Assembly (NCBI GenBank): GCA_012931725.1
Contig: CM022944.1
Coordinates: forward strand, 30,757,641-30,821,640
From: Litsea cubeba
Lineage: Eukaryota; Streptophyta; Magnoliopsida; Laurales; Lauraceae
Direction: 5' to 3'
DNA: 64,000 nt
The notes below the pieces were generated by a model. It was given only the letters and a program-made list of their open reading frames with translations, was not told the DNA's origin and ran no database searches. Below are positions 1 through 11,757 of this stretch, piece by piece. The first letter of the stretch is position 1; each line of letters starts with the position of its first letter. A program made the position numbers and the translations under genes.

Positions 1-334
1 TGATGTCATCTCGTCGGCCATGATGGTCATCATAAGAAGTTTCATCCATAATGCGCTCCATAAATTGCCGACAAGTTTCCTGCGGTTCACCATTGATAGA
101 ATTTTCCACATCTGGGGGATGGCTGTTTCCCCTTTGTGTTTTACTGCCGTCTTTATTGGTGGAAGGTCCAGGGCTGTCATTGTTTTGGTTGCCAGGAGGA
201 TGAGTGCTTCGAAGATGTTCTTCAACCCTATCCATTCTGTCCATTAATTCCATGATGTAGCTATCACACTGGCGATCTGTGAATTTACCTCTGAATGTGG
301 CTCCGGTGCGAGTAGTTGGGATCAGGGTAGACAT
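1..334 (-). CDS. gag-like N-terminal open frame of an LTR retrotransposon (partial)
   Basis: Read on the minus strand, an ATG at 334-332 opens a frame that stays open for 111 codons to the window edge, so the 3' end is missing. The product starts MSTLIPTTRTGATFRGKF and is hydrophilic, with acidic and basic stretches and Met-rich repeats (MELMDRMDRVEEHL) typical of the start of plant retrotransposon gag proteins. No zinc knuckle or protease is reached. Its place downstream of an initiator-Met primer-binding site (1131-1142) and an LTR (1145-1569) is the main reason for the call. Family (copia or gypsy) cannot be decided from this piece. Confidence 0.5.
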   Translation of the reverse strand, partial: MSTLIPTTRTGATFRGKFTDRQCDSYIMELMDRMDRVEEHLRSTHPPGNQNNDSPGPSTNKDGSKTQRGNSHPPDVENSINGEPQETCRQFMERIMDETSYDDHHGRRDDI

Positions 335-1130
335 GCTGACTTTCTGACTTTTTTTTTAAGCTATTGCTGCTGGCGGGCCAGGCTCGACCCGAACTAAGGC
401 CGAAAGGGAAAGAGGGCCTGCGGGCCGTGTCCCACTTACCTGATATGGTCTCGGTTCTGATGCCCGCAGAAAGAAAAAAAAGGGATTTGCAAACCCTTTT
501 ATTGTTGTTCGAAGATGAAGCGGAGATGGAAGACGCAAGGGCACAGGCGATTTCGGTGGAGTGGAGGCTGACGGGGAGATATAGGTGGCCTGCGACGCAG
601 ACGGCGATGATGATCGACGGCAGTGATCGGCGACGATGCAGTTATGTAGCTTTTTTTTTTTTTTGCTGGTTCTCTGTTGCTTCCGATCTGCTGCTCCTTT
701 TTTTTTTATATGGGTTTGGGTAATGGAGGCTGGGATTCTGGTTTTGGGAACCCTATCGGTAGGTTCGGTCAGGCAGGGTTCTGCTTGGCGGAAGATGTGG
801 GCTGGCTGGTTTGGGGATCGGTTGGAGTTGGGTAGGGCAGTGTGGTTGGATCTAGTTTGTGTGGATTGGGTTTCGATTAAAGGAGTAGACGGGGACTTGG
901 GCTGCTAGGGTACAGGGACTTGGGGATTTGGGAGGTCCTGATTTGGGATTTTTAGGGTTTTGGGAGAAATTGATCGATGGTGGGGATTGATTCAGGAGTG
1001 GCTGTCGTGGATGTTGGAGGAGGTAGCGTTTCTGTGATGAGGGGTGGTGGGGATAATGATGATAATGGACGGAGAAGTGAGCGGATAAACTCGGATCGGC
1101 GATTGGAACGGCGATCTGAGAGGGATCTTC
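335..1130 (-). other. untranslated leader of the left-edge LTR retrotransposon
   Basis: About 800 bp lie between the primer-binding site and the gag-like ATG. The stretch holds homopolymer T runs (around 649-664 and 698-708) and several short chance frames. I see no gene in it. It is more GC-rich than the flanking DNA. Confidence 0.45.
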
Positions 1131-1142
1131 GCTCTGATACCA
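1131..1142 (-). promoter_or_regulatory. primer-binding site, initiator Met tRNA
   Basis: On the minus strand this reads TGGTATCAGAGC, the standard plant PBS complementary to the 3' end of initiator tRNA-Met. It lies two bases inside the LTR end at 1145, as in many plant LTR retrotransposons. Confidence 0.85.
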
Positions 1143-1144
1143 AT

Positions 1145-1569
1145 TGAAGCAGCGTAGGGGAGAAAGAGATTAGCCAACGGGCTATTCTCCAAGCCAGAAG
1201 GCTTAGGGTAGGATGTCTTGGTCTCACACCACAGACAATAGAGGAATGCTCGTTTGAGAGAACTCAAATTTTCATTAATTTCTGTATATCCCAATGGAAG
1301 GGATTACATCCTATATATAATAAAGTCTCAACATAATTTTAGTAACCAATCTCTAATACTAAGAAACTTCTTAATTCTAAGAATCTTGGAAATTAGAAAC
1401 TACTTAATCAAAGCAATTAACGGAATCTAGTAAATCTGGAAAATTTATCTAGAATGTCTAAAACTAGAAACTGCCGTGAAAATGAAAATCCTGTCATATC
1501 TGGGCTTTGTGTGATTTGGGCCTTCTGGAGTAAACTTTCAAATGGGGCCCATTAGCTTGGCCTGCATCA
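1145..1569 (-). mobile_element. 5' LTR of the left-edge retrotransposon
   Basis: The segment starts TG and ends CA in either orientation and is followed on the minus strand by a PBS. It is AT-rich, about 425 bp, and carries a TATA-like run (about 1309-1322), consistent with an LTR promoter. The partner LTR lies outside the window, so the outer boundary at 1569 rests only on the TG/CA rule. Confidence 0.6.
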
Positions 1570-1662
1570 CCAAACCCTCTGGTGAGGGAAGGTGCCTACC
1601 CAAGTTCGAACCCGGGACAAGTAGGTAAGAACTCACATCTCTTACCACTGGGGCAAAAGGTA
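1570..1662 (-). mobile_element. truncated tRNA-derived SINE
   Basis: On the minus strand there is a box-A-like stretch TTGCCCCAGTGG (1656-1645) and a box-B-like GGGTTCGAACT (1613-1603) about 31 bp apart, the spacing of a tRNA promoter. It does not fold as an intact tRNA. The 3' part is cut off by the LTR at 1569, which suggests the LTR retrotransposon inserted into the SINE. Confidence 0.55.
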
Positions 1663-1689
1663 GTTCTTAAGTTTAAGGATAGTTGTACG

Positions 1690-2105
1690 GGTAATATCCC
1701 ATAAATAGTGGGGGCCCCACAAGGCGGATGCTCTAGTTCCTAGAGAGAAGAAGTTAGATGATGCATTGTGATAAAATTTTACATGTGGCCAGAGCACATT
1801 TGTATAACCGTTTTCACGGAATAATTAGAGATTTTCCACGGGAAACTGATTTTTCCATGTTTTTGGTGAAGCAAAGTCCATAGAAAACTAAATTTTGTCA
1901 TGTCATATTTTTCCACACAGAGGGCAAAATCTCTTTTCCCATTGCGGCATCGGACTTCCAATTCCACATAAAATAAGGGCCCCATATATAAATCCCCTTT
2001 CCTTGCCTTTTCCTCAAAATCGGCAAAAAGGAATGAGAGCTATGGCGAAAAAAGAAACTGAGGAGCCATCGCCCTTTCTCTATGGTCATCTTCAAGCTCC
2101 ATCTC

Positions 2106-2147
<42 letters not shown>

Positions 2148-2980
2148 TATCTCCAAATCATAACCCTAACCATGTATTTTTTTTCCTTAAAAATGTTCTA
2201 GCGAGGGAGGGGTAATCTCCCCCTCGATGTCTATCTTTCTTCCTTGATAGGTTTCCATGTAAATATATATATATATATGTCTTCTTGTGGTGTGTGATTG
2301 GTAGATTTATTTAATTTATTTGCTAGTTTGCATTATTTTTGTTTCCGCTGCATTGGTTACTAGACTAGCATCCATTCTAGTAGATAAAAAGGGCACTTTC
2401 ATATATAAAATCATTTCCTTCCTTCATTTCTCACCTTCACGAACTCCTCCTCTCTCTTGGAGCCAGTGAGCTATCAACTTTGTCAATTTTAAATATAGGG
2501 TTTTTGATTGTTTACTCAAGTAAATGCTATGCACATCTTTAAACAAATCCATGTTTTTCTGGGTCATTTTATTCCACCAGAGATTGTAATTAAGGTTGAA
2601 GAAATCTTATTTTCTCTTTCTACCTTTCTAGGTGTCTCTCTTTTGCACGTGGGTTTAATTTCATATGCTTAGAATTGGGTTTATGTTGTTGCAATTAGAT
2701 CGAGAAAGGGTTGAGATTAATTGAATTGGGTGTGTTCTTTTGCTGATTCTTGGCCTTATCCCATACATGGAGATGTTTTTTTATCCAAATAAATGAAAAG
2801 AATGGCTCTCCTTTAAGTTTTAGAAACATGTAGAAGTGTAGTGGAAGTTAATATGGAGATGAAATAGAGTAATGGAGGAAGTAGATAAACCATTTAGAAG
2901 TACACACAGTGATTGAATATTATGCCTTCTGGCAATAAGAATGAACTTATCTTTGTAATAAGTAAAGATGAATACCCTAA
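1690..2980. other. no gene seen; microsatellites and a possible diverged MITE
   Basis: There is a perfect (CT)n run at about 2109-2143 and a short (AT)n run at about 2264-2278. The part 1790-2010 resembles the Harbinger-like element at 2981-3933: similar phrases around a GCACATTTGTATAACCGTTTTC motif, and a shared TATAAA-CCCC stretch. It may be a decayed relative. The rest shows no coding signal. Confidence 0.4.
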
Positions 2981-3933
2981 GGGCATGTCTGTGTAGCCCA
3001 TTTCCGCGAAAAACCTACTTTTCATGCATTTGGTGCGGTAGTTTTCTGTTGAATCACTTTTTTGCCACATCAGCTTTTTTCTTTCTTACTATAGAAATGG
3101 ACTTCCCATGGGGGGGGGGGGGGGGGTTATGGGAAGTCTATTTCCACAGAAAACTAACCCCTATTTATAAACTCCATTTCCTACCCATTTCTAATGCTAC
3201 CCATTCTCTATTCTTCTTCAATATCTCTTATCCACCCTGTAAGCAATGACGGCAGCCATCTACCCTCCGTCTTCTCCACCCTGTAAGCAGTGACGGTAGC
3301 GATGCCCCAGCCTCCTGGCCACCATTTGCCTTCTCCTTCCCCTCCCACCTTGCCCAGCCACCTGCCCTGCCGTTGGGGTTTTCTTGTTTCCCCTTCGCTC
3401 TCTGCTCTTACTCTAGATCTAGATCTAGATCAAAGGATGAATGCCTCCATGTTCAGCCCCATTGCTTCTCCCCCTTGTTTCTCTCCCTCAGCCGTTGGGA
3501 ATGGGGCTTTTGTGATTTCAGTTTTGGGTTTCTACCTATGAGAAAATTTGGGGCTTTTGTGGTTTCACGGCCCCTGCAGCCGTGCTCGGGGATATGCCCA
3601 GACACAGCATACAGTGAGACCCCAAAGCCCAGACACAACATGTGATGTACAGATCACCACACACAAAGTGGATCCATTCTCTTCCGGTATGAAGACGAGG
3701 ATATGCCACAAAAAATTTCCACAACCACACTAGACATTATTTTGGATATGCCACAAAAATCTACAGTTGCACCAAACAACATTAACATGAATTCATCGAG
3801 GAAAGGAAATCTGCACCAAACATGAAAATATAATTTCTGCGGAACTCCTTTTTCATGGTATTTAATTACCATGGACTTTGCTGACGTGGCAAGTTCCTCA
3901 TTCCATGGAAAGGCATTCTACACAAACGTGCCC
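2981..3933. mobile_element. PIF/Harbinger-type non-autonomous element (MITE-like)
   Basis: The ends are imperfect inverted repeats: GGGCATGTCTGTGTAG on the left and, reverse-complemented, GGGCACGTTTGTGTAG on the right. Each is flanked by TAA (2978-2980 and 3934-3936), the target duplication typical of PIF/Harbinger. The 953-bp interior has a G15-like run near 3112-3126 and a TCTAGA-type repeat near 3411-3428, and no transposase. Several short frames inside are not convincing genes. Confidence 0.7.
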
Positions 3934-4182
3934 TAAATGATAAGAGATGTAATATTCTATACTTAACATCATTGTCCCACGACTCCCTCGGAGGGTTGCG
4001 AGGAAGATACCTAATTGATTATCAAAACCTAAGTTCCATCAAACCATCTCTTGGTAAACCATGCAAAAGAGGTCCCAATAAAGTTGGTTGGCCCATATGA
4101 AGAAGGTTTCGACTGCATTTACACTAACTAATCATTGGCAGATCAATCGATTGGCAGCTATAAGTTACAGATTTTTTTTTTA

Positions 4183-4366
4183 GTTTTTTGACATAATGCC
4201 CCTTGTAGATTTTTGAGTTTTTCAATTTAGACCCTGAACTATTAAATTTATCAATTTACCCCTTACATCAATCGATTTTGTATTAAGTTGGCCCCTCTGT
4301 CTAGTAGTCGTCAAATCAGAAACAGAGAGTCAAATGCCATTCAAAACAAATAACGGGTGAATAGAC
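4183..4366 (+). repeat. left TIR of the MULE
   Basis: This pairs with 14097-14282 in inverted orientation over its full length. The shared core includes CAATTTAGACCCTGAACTA and a conserved inner block around CAAATCAGAAACAGAGAGTC. Differences are scattered substitutions and small indels. Confidence 0.85.
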
Positions 4367-5032
4367 GTTGATGTCCCAACATAAAACGGCTACATATATT
4401 AGGTTGAGATTGCCCCTCTCCTCTGATTAGGGATTTTGTCATACTTCTTCGTCTGGCGACGAAAGGGACGGTAGTTGAAGATGGATTTGCAGGAAAGGGC
4501 GAACATTGAAGGCGACGTCAGGACTGAAGAAGCAAGAACGTGATTTGGTTAGGAAGGCAATGTTAGGACTGTAACTCCATTGACTGAAGTGGGAAGCAGC
4601 TGATCACCATGGAATTCGTATGTCACAATGGTAATGTGGCCAAGAAGAAGACATCTTGGACTGATCCCAATCCAGGGCGAAGACTTGTTGCATGTGAAGA
4701 TCGAGTATGTGGTTTCTTTCGATGGGTCGATCCAGTGATGTGCAGTCGGTCACGGTAAATTATTCCTGGACTGCTACGAAAGGTGAGAGGGCTTGAGAAT
4801 CAACTCCAAAGGAACATAGCACGAGAAAGGAATTTGTGGGTATCTTTGTTTTTTCATGGTTATTGATCGCTGCAATATTTCATGGGAGAAATGTTTGTGA
4901 TTAAGTTGTGAAAGGGCTATGTGGATTATAATCTGATTTTGGGTGTGTGTGATCTGGTGGGATAGGTGGGCAATGGGTAATTTTAGAGTTGACTGTAGTA
5001 TAATGTAATTCAAAGCCCATTGAGACTGTTGT

Positions 5033-7900
5033 TGTAAGACCCCGACCCCTAATTTTTGGGTTTAGTGTTATTTTAATTGTGTTTTTTGCTTTTTGAGTAA
5101 GATTAGTAGTGGGTCTGACTTTATTTTTGAATTTGATAGATTTTTCTTAACTTCGGAGATTTTAAGGACCGTTGACTTTGGTTTGACCCGGCCTTTTGTG
5201 AAATGTATTTTTGTGATAAATTATTCTTGATTTCCAAAAAATCTAATTTTTATTCCTTCTGACTCATTTTATTGATCTTAACAACTTTCATGTTTCGTCC
5301 TTTTGAATTTGAAACTTAGAAATCACGTTTTTCAAGAAAAATGACAAAAATGACATTTTACACTAAATCTGTACCTGAATTTTGAAAATTTCAGAAATTG
5401 GGGAAAATATATTTTTTGGAAACTAGATATTTCAACGATCAATTTTGTCTTCTTCGTTGTTTTCATTCGGGACCCGCAAATACCTTTTTCAGCCATGACA
5501 AGTCTTGGGGCCCATCCCACTTAACTCTTTATAAGGCCAAATGGGTTCTTCTTCCCCATTCATTTTCCTGCACCGATTCCAGCTAGGGCTGGAACAATTT
5601 TTTCCTCTCTTCCAGCCACTCTCTCTCCTCTTATTTGTGTCATTTAGTATGGAAACTAATTTTGGTTTCAAGCATGTGATTTCATTTACTAATCTTACAT
5701 TATGTACATTTGAACAAGATTAGTTGGTTTTGAAACCTTCTCTTAAGCTCGCATGCATATGTTCTAGTATGGCTTGAAAACCCTTATTTTGGGTCAAGTT
5801 TGAGTCATGTTTTTGCTTGATTTTTACAAATATTTGTTGATTTAATACATGGAATGGGCTTGATGTTTCCCTTGGAAAGCATGGTGTGGCTTGGGGAGTC
5901 AGGTGGTTCAAAAATGAGAAGGAATGAGGGAAGAAAAATGTAAAAATCTGAACCAAATGCACTGTTCATGCATTGTCGGTCAGGTGTCGACCGACATCCA
6001 ACCGACACCTGTCAGTTCGAATTCCCGAGAGCAACATTTCGACAGAAAAATTCGTCGGTAAACTCTCTGTTAACCGACAAATCTGTAGGTCCCTTTTTCA
6101 GAGAGCATCAAATTTCGCCCAAGGACGTCGATCAGCCGACGGTCAGCTGTCGGTTAACCGATAGCTGACCGAGGGCTGACCGAGGCTTGCAAAAAGGCAC
6201 TATTTTTTTATGAATTTCTTCTGAAATGAAAACTAGACTATGTTAAGGGCTTTTATCTTGACATTGTGCATGTGAAATTTGAAATACCTTTTTAAATTTC
6301 GGGGGCACCAATCCGTTTTATTTTCCGGTATTTGGGTTTCAACTCCACAAAGGTCAATGAATGGTCATAACATATGCTTGAAGGACTTGTTTTTGAACCT
6401 CGGTTTTAATTCAAGGAATATCATCATACTCTTGTTTGAATTTCAAGTATAAGCTCATTCAAGATTCGTTTCAAGAATCATTTTCGAACTTTAGTTTTGA
6501 TATTATGAATGTCATCGTGTATTGTTTTGAATTTCTAAGTACAAGTTCATTTGAGAAACTGATTCAAGAAAAATAGTCATGCTCTCGCTTTGAAATTTCA
6601 AGTACAAGTTTATCCGAGGATTTGTTTTAAGAATAAACAAGGGGACTACTTTCGTGTTTTTGACATGTTACTAGCTCATACTATCGTGTCTTGTCTTGCT
6701 TGCATCTTCCACCTTGTGTGGTCGATGAGGGAAATATAAGAACTCGGTCCGGGCGGCACCCTTAACCATGGGACGAAGCGTGTCAACCACGGGCTTCAAA
6801 CGGCGAGTCTCTACTAGCTTGACAAGTAGTTTTCCCTTTTCGTGTGATTTATCTCGCAAGTATATTTTTGTCTCGTGCATTCATGGACTTTAGTAAATAC
6901 CACTGAGCTTGGACTACCCATTCGGTCTGATCCACTGTCCGAGGGTCCTTAAACTTGTGGACTGTCTGCAGACTAGTCGTGTATTTTATACACATCGTGC
7001 GTGTTCTGGTTCCGCGGCCGGCCTCCCTATCTACGTTGTGTCGCATGGGATCGTGTTTTGCATGTCGTGCTTGTCGTGCGTGCTTGCTCTCATCATCATG
7101 TATGATGGAGAAATGATGGGCTCTTTGGGGATTACTATTCATGATATTATATATATTCATGTTAGTTTTGTTTCGTATATCCTTTGTGGAATCTTGTTTT
7201 CTTGATAAGCATCTTGTTCATGCATTGCTTTAAACCTTGTAAATATGTTTCAAGTTCAGTAAAATGTTTTAAATATTGTTTCTTTAAAGCTTTGGTTTTG
7301 CTTATGCTCTTGCCTAAAGTGATCACCTGCCAGACCGTCGTGTCTGATATTCTACACTTTGGTGCTCTAGCTAGCAGGTCCTCGTCTTGAGCTAGTTTGT
7401 GTGCAGTTGGCTTTTGAGCCATGAGTTTTACAGGCTTGTTGTGTCAGCGATGTCATGTAGAAGTCATGCTTGACCCCGGAGTTACGTTACACACTTGGGT
7501 AGTAATTGTTCTTAGCTTGATATTTTATACGACTTTTGTTAGCCTTTTTTTTGAAATTGTAATTAATGCATTTGTTAATTTGTAACTCGAATATGTTGGA
7601 TAATGATCAGCCTGTTACCGTAAGCTCTGTATATTCTGATATTATGATTTGCTCTAGTCTGAGTTTGAATATTGTTATGACAGCTTTATGCTGATAAGTT
7701 GAGTACGACGCGAAAATCTGATGGCCACGGACTCCGGGTCGCAACGCCTTCTAAGCTTCTGCGAAATGTTTTTGATGTGTTTGAGAATTTTACCTTCCTC
7801 ACACACGCGGATCTTAGGAGGAAATACAAATTTTTAATTAACCCCAAATCATGCTCCCCGAGATCGGATCGCTACAGGATCCCGGTTTTGGGGCGTGATA
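5033..7900 (+). mobile_element. large solo LTR, Ty3/gypsy-like (2,868 bp)
   Basis: The segment begins TGTAAGACCCCGACCCC and ends GGTTTTGGGGCGTGATA. It is flanked by the same 5 bp, GTTGT, at 5028-5032 and 7901-7905. Such ends are familiar from long LTRs of plant gypsy elements, whose last bases are usually GTGACA, so the TA here looks like a C-to-T change. No PBS or internal genes are present, which indicates LTR-LTR recombination. The block 5965-6185 is crowded with GTCGG/CCGAC motifs in both orientations. The LTR sits in the non-coding left part of the MULE and so entered after it. Confidence 0.72.
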
Positions 7901-7905
7901 GTTGT

Positions 7906-8680
7906 AAATTTTGATGATTAACGTACATGAATGCAGATTTCCATGTTTTTTCTCTTGTTTGTTTTTAGAATCTTGTTTCAAATTTTAATTCCTTACCACT
8001 GGAATGTCACCAGGTGGACAATGGTGGAATGACCTATCTACTGTAATTTCAAACAAATGTGCAAATATGAACAATGCATGTGGTCGTTAAACATTCCCTA
8101 GGAACAACCTATAGCACAGAATATACAATGTAGTTGTCAAGAAGAATACCAAAATGCTTTCACTCATGTTATAGAAACACCACAACCCCTAAGACATTAA
8201 AGTTTGTCTCCAAAAAACTCAATAGAACCTTTCATAAGCCTCCCCATTACTTATCCTACAAACTGTGGTCTGCTTTTTTACTACAAAATATTCCCCAAAA
8301 AAGAACAAAACACAAAAACCACATTCTTATTTTGCACATTGATTTCTGATCCTTCTCAGCTCCTCTTTGCTGAGTCGTGCTCCCCTTGGTTGTTGAACTT
8401 GGCTCGTAACATTAACATTCACCGTCATCGATGTAGAAGAAGATGAATAACTCCCACTGAACGTGTAGTGGGACCCCTAAGTACTGAACAGCTACACTTT
8501 GATCTGAACTTATACTACTGGAACAAAATCCCATTGAACTTAAAGTAGATGGAGGTGAAAGTCTAACTACTGGATGTACTGGAATGTGAGCAGGTGGACG
8601 TGGAGCCCTCGGTACTGGACCTGCTGGAATCTGACCAAGTGGTGGTGGACCTCTCTGTACTGGAGAACCAGGAATCTAAG
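7906..8680. other. MULE interior downstream of transposase; no separate gene seen
   Basis: This AT-rich DNA lies between the solo LTR and the transposase tail. Near 8580-8680 there are degraded phrases of the GGTGGACGTGG type, so the proline/arginine-rich repeat tail of the transposase probably began decaying here. No independent gene is supported. Confidence 0.4.
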
Positions 8681-8681
8681 C

Positions 8682-9170
8682 ATGTGGATGTGGTCCTAGA
8701 CTAACTGCAGATCTTCCAATTCCACTTACAGAGCTGGATTGAAGTGGAGGTCTAAACTGTGCAGGTGGACGTGGTCCTGGCCTTACTGCAGATCCTCCAA
8801 TTCCACTTACAGATCTGGATTGAAGTGGAGGTCTAAACTGTGCAGGTGGACGTGGTCCTGGCCTTACTGCAGTTCCTCCAATTCCACTTACAGAGCTGGA
8901 TTGAAGTGGAGGTCTAAACTGTGCAGGTGGACGTGGTCCTGGCCTTACTACAGATCTTCCAATTCCACTTACAGAGCTGAATTGAATTGGAGGTCTAAAC
9001 TGTGCAGATGGACGTGGTCCTGGCCTTACTACAGCTCTTCAAATTCCACTTAAAGAGCTGGATTGAAATGGAGGTCTAAACTATGCAGATGGACGTGGTC
9101 ATGGCCTTATTGCAGATCTTCCAATTCCACTTACATAGCTGGATTGAAGTGGAGGTCTAAACTGGGATGG
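8682..9170 (-). repeat. 81-bp tandem repeat encoding a 27-residue Pro/Arg/Gly unit
   Basis: The unit boundary (GGATTG) recurs at 8736, 8817, 8898, 8979, 9060 and 9141, exactly 81 bp apart, with partial units on both sides. On the minus strand the unit is open and reads SGIGGSAVRPGPRPPAQFRP within a 27-residue period. It lies downstream of the SWIM region and is best read as the C-terminal tail of the transposase. The exact period, a multiple of three, suggests expansion while the tail was still coding. Confidence 0.75.
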
Positions 9171-11757
9171 TCTGACCTGTTTATGACAGGATATATGGAT
9201 ATGAAAATTGAAAGACAAATGGACTAACAATTACAATGAACAAAGACAAAATATGTGAGGAATCTAATTTAAATACTGACAGTGAATTTTGGTCTATGAC
9301 TTGCAGCTGTCATTATTTGAGAAGTAGTATTCTGGCCTGGAGTCTTCACATTGCCTTGTGAAGTGTCATGCCCTTTGTCATGTGGTCCACAGTTCCTTTT
9401 GTTTTACCCCTCATTCCCACATTTGATAGTGGTTTGTTTCTTTTTCAGCTTGGATCCTTTGGGAGTTCATCTGGTTCTCTCCTTCTGGATTTCTTTGGTC
9501 TCCCAGGGAGTCTAGTAACTTCAAAAGGCAGTAAAGGTGCTAATCCCGTCTTTGGCCAGTCATCCTTCCCATGCATTGGCTCTAACAAATACTTGTAACA
9601 GCTCAAGAAAGTATCTTTACTATAGGCCTCATGCACGAAATCCTCTCGATTGTATCCAAAGTGGTTGATCCCTGCAATTGCATGCTTGCATGGAATCCCG
9701 GTGATGTCCACACAGTCGACTGTTGCATGTTCTATCAACAACATTCACTACAAACTGATCTCCATGCATTCCCATAACTTCAAATTTGTCTTTGCCATTC
9801 CAGTGAGGAATGTATGATGCAGATTCAGCCTTCAGTTTCTCTAACTTGGTCTGAATACTTAAACAAAGAATGCTTGTGGAGGCTGCTACTGTCTTTCCTT
9901 GTTCAACTAACATATTCATCAACATCGGCCTAATCTTCTCGAGCATTATAATTATAGACTTTCCCCGGGCTTCTAAGATTGTCCCATTAAAAGCCTCACA
10001 CAAGTTATTGACTTATATATCACACTTTGGGAAAGGACTAAAGTGTGATCTGGACCAGTTAACAGATGGTCTTTTACATAACCATGTGTAAGTTTTTCCA
10101 TCAACTTCTTTAATCTCTGTCATTACATTCTCAAAATCCACAACCCTAGAAGCCCTTGCAGCTTTCCAGAATAATTCTCTCAGTCTTAATCCTCGATGTT
10201 CCAACTTGAAATTATTGAGCATGTGTCGCATGCAAAACCTGTGTTTTGAATTTGGCAATAGATTTTCTATTGCTTCCTTCAATCCCTACATAATTTAACA
10301 ACAGACAATATGGCATATGAAATCAAGGTACAAAGAATTAGTTGGAGAAAAGAACAATGGAAAATATATACCTTCTGTTTGTCAGATATAATAGTCCAAC
10401 CGTATGAGTTTACCATACACAAGTCCTACTTCAACTTTTTCACAAACCATCTCCAAGTTTTGGCTCTCTCTGCTTCTACTACAGCATATGCAACTGGATA
10501 CATCTGATTGTTTCCATCTCTGCCAACAGTTGTAAGTAGTATAGCAGACATTGGTCCTGTCAGGTGATACCTATCCAACCCAATCACAGGCCTACAATAT
10601 TCACTAAAACCATTCTTATTGGCATCAAAGCAGATGTAGATCCTTTTAAACCTGAATAAACCTGAACCATCTCCAATAGCTGCTGTCTTGATCACCACAG
10701 TACTACCAGGATTAGTTTGCTTCACTTCCTCACAATAGTCCCATAGCACGACATACTGTTCATCATCACTTCCATTAATCATTGAGGCTGACTTCTTCAT
10801 AGCTTGCTCATTAACTTTAAGCATGGTCTCCTGCTGGATTGTCTCGAGTAATGACTTTGCAGGCCATGTAGGATTAGTTCTAATCCTATGCTCGTAATTC
10901 TTTGCAATCCATGCACTGTTTAACTTACTGCCTTTCCAAGCCTTATTGCACTAGTGTTTTTTTCCTAAGGGTCTTAATCTGCATGGATGACTCACCTTGC
11001 ATTTTTTAAGCAAAGAATAACCAGTCACATTTTGGATCTTTACAGGCAGCCCGAATTCTAAACTTCTCGTTCACAATGTATTTGTGATCTATTCCATTTT
11101 TTATCGAGTAATTTCTCAAAGCATTCCTCACCACTTCTGTTGTGTTGAAAATCATACCAAGGATAAATTTTGAATCATCCATATCAGTAGCTGGATTGAA
11201 TCTCGTGTATTTTAACATTTTTTTCCTAGTTAGAATTTCAGTTTTTCCTTCTTCACCATCTGATGAGTTACGAAGAATCCTTAGGTCATCAAAATCATTA
11301 CCTTCCCCGGTCTTATCATTTGATGTTGTCTTAGTCTGACCTTCCCCTGTCCCCTGCTCATCCTCATTCCTAATCCCAACAAACTCAACTTCAGGATCAA
11401 CCGCTGCCTCATATAAGGCATCATCATCCAAAACACGGGAATCATTTGACAGTTGATAACTACCATCGGTCCCATTCTCTGAATCAGTCCCTTCATCCAG
11501 CGAGTACAAATCACAACTATCAGAATTAACACAATATCCATCCACCACATCAACTTCATGTTCATAAGTAAAACTCAGTACATTTGATTGAACCTGGCTC
11601 TGTATATTAACATTCACACAGTTTTCTTTAACATAAAGATCAATTACTTTGCTGGAATCAACAAATAAGCCCATCTCCAAAGCATCAACATCTGAAATTA
11701 CTTCTTTCCATCCATGATCTTGATGAGTTAACAAAAGATACACTTTCATATTATTAT

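Noticed and set aside
364..1294. Several overlapping short frames on both strands near the left end
   Set aside because: They overlap a PBS, LTR and leader of a retrotransposon and show no conserved motif.
1603..1656. Functional tRNA gene on the minus strand
   Set aside because: The A and B boxes are present, but the arms do not pair as a cloverleaf and the surroundings fit a truncated SINE.
8739..9053. Plus-strand 104-codon Trp/Ser/Arg repeat protein
   Set aside because: It is the antisense shadow of the 27-residue repeat of the minus-strand transposase tail.
8682..9170. CRISPR-like array
   Set aside because: The repeats are contiguous 81-bp units without unique spacers and keep an open frame; this is a coding tandem repeat in a plant genome.
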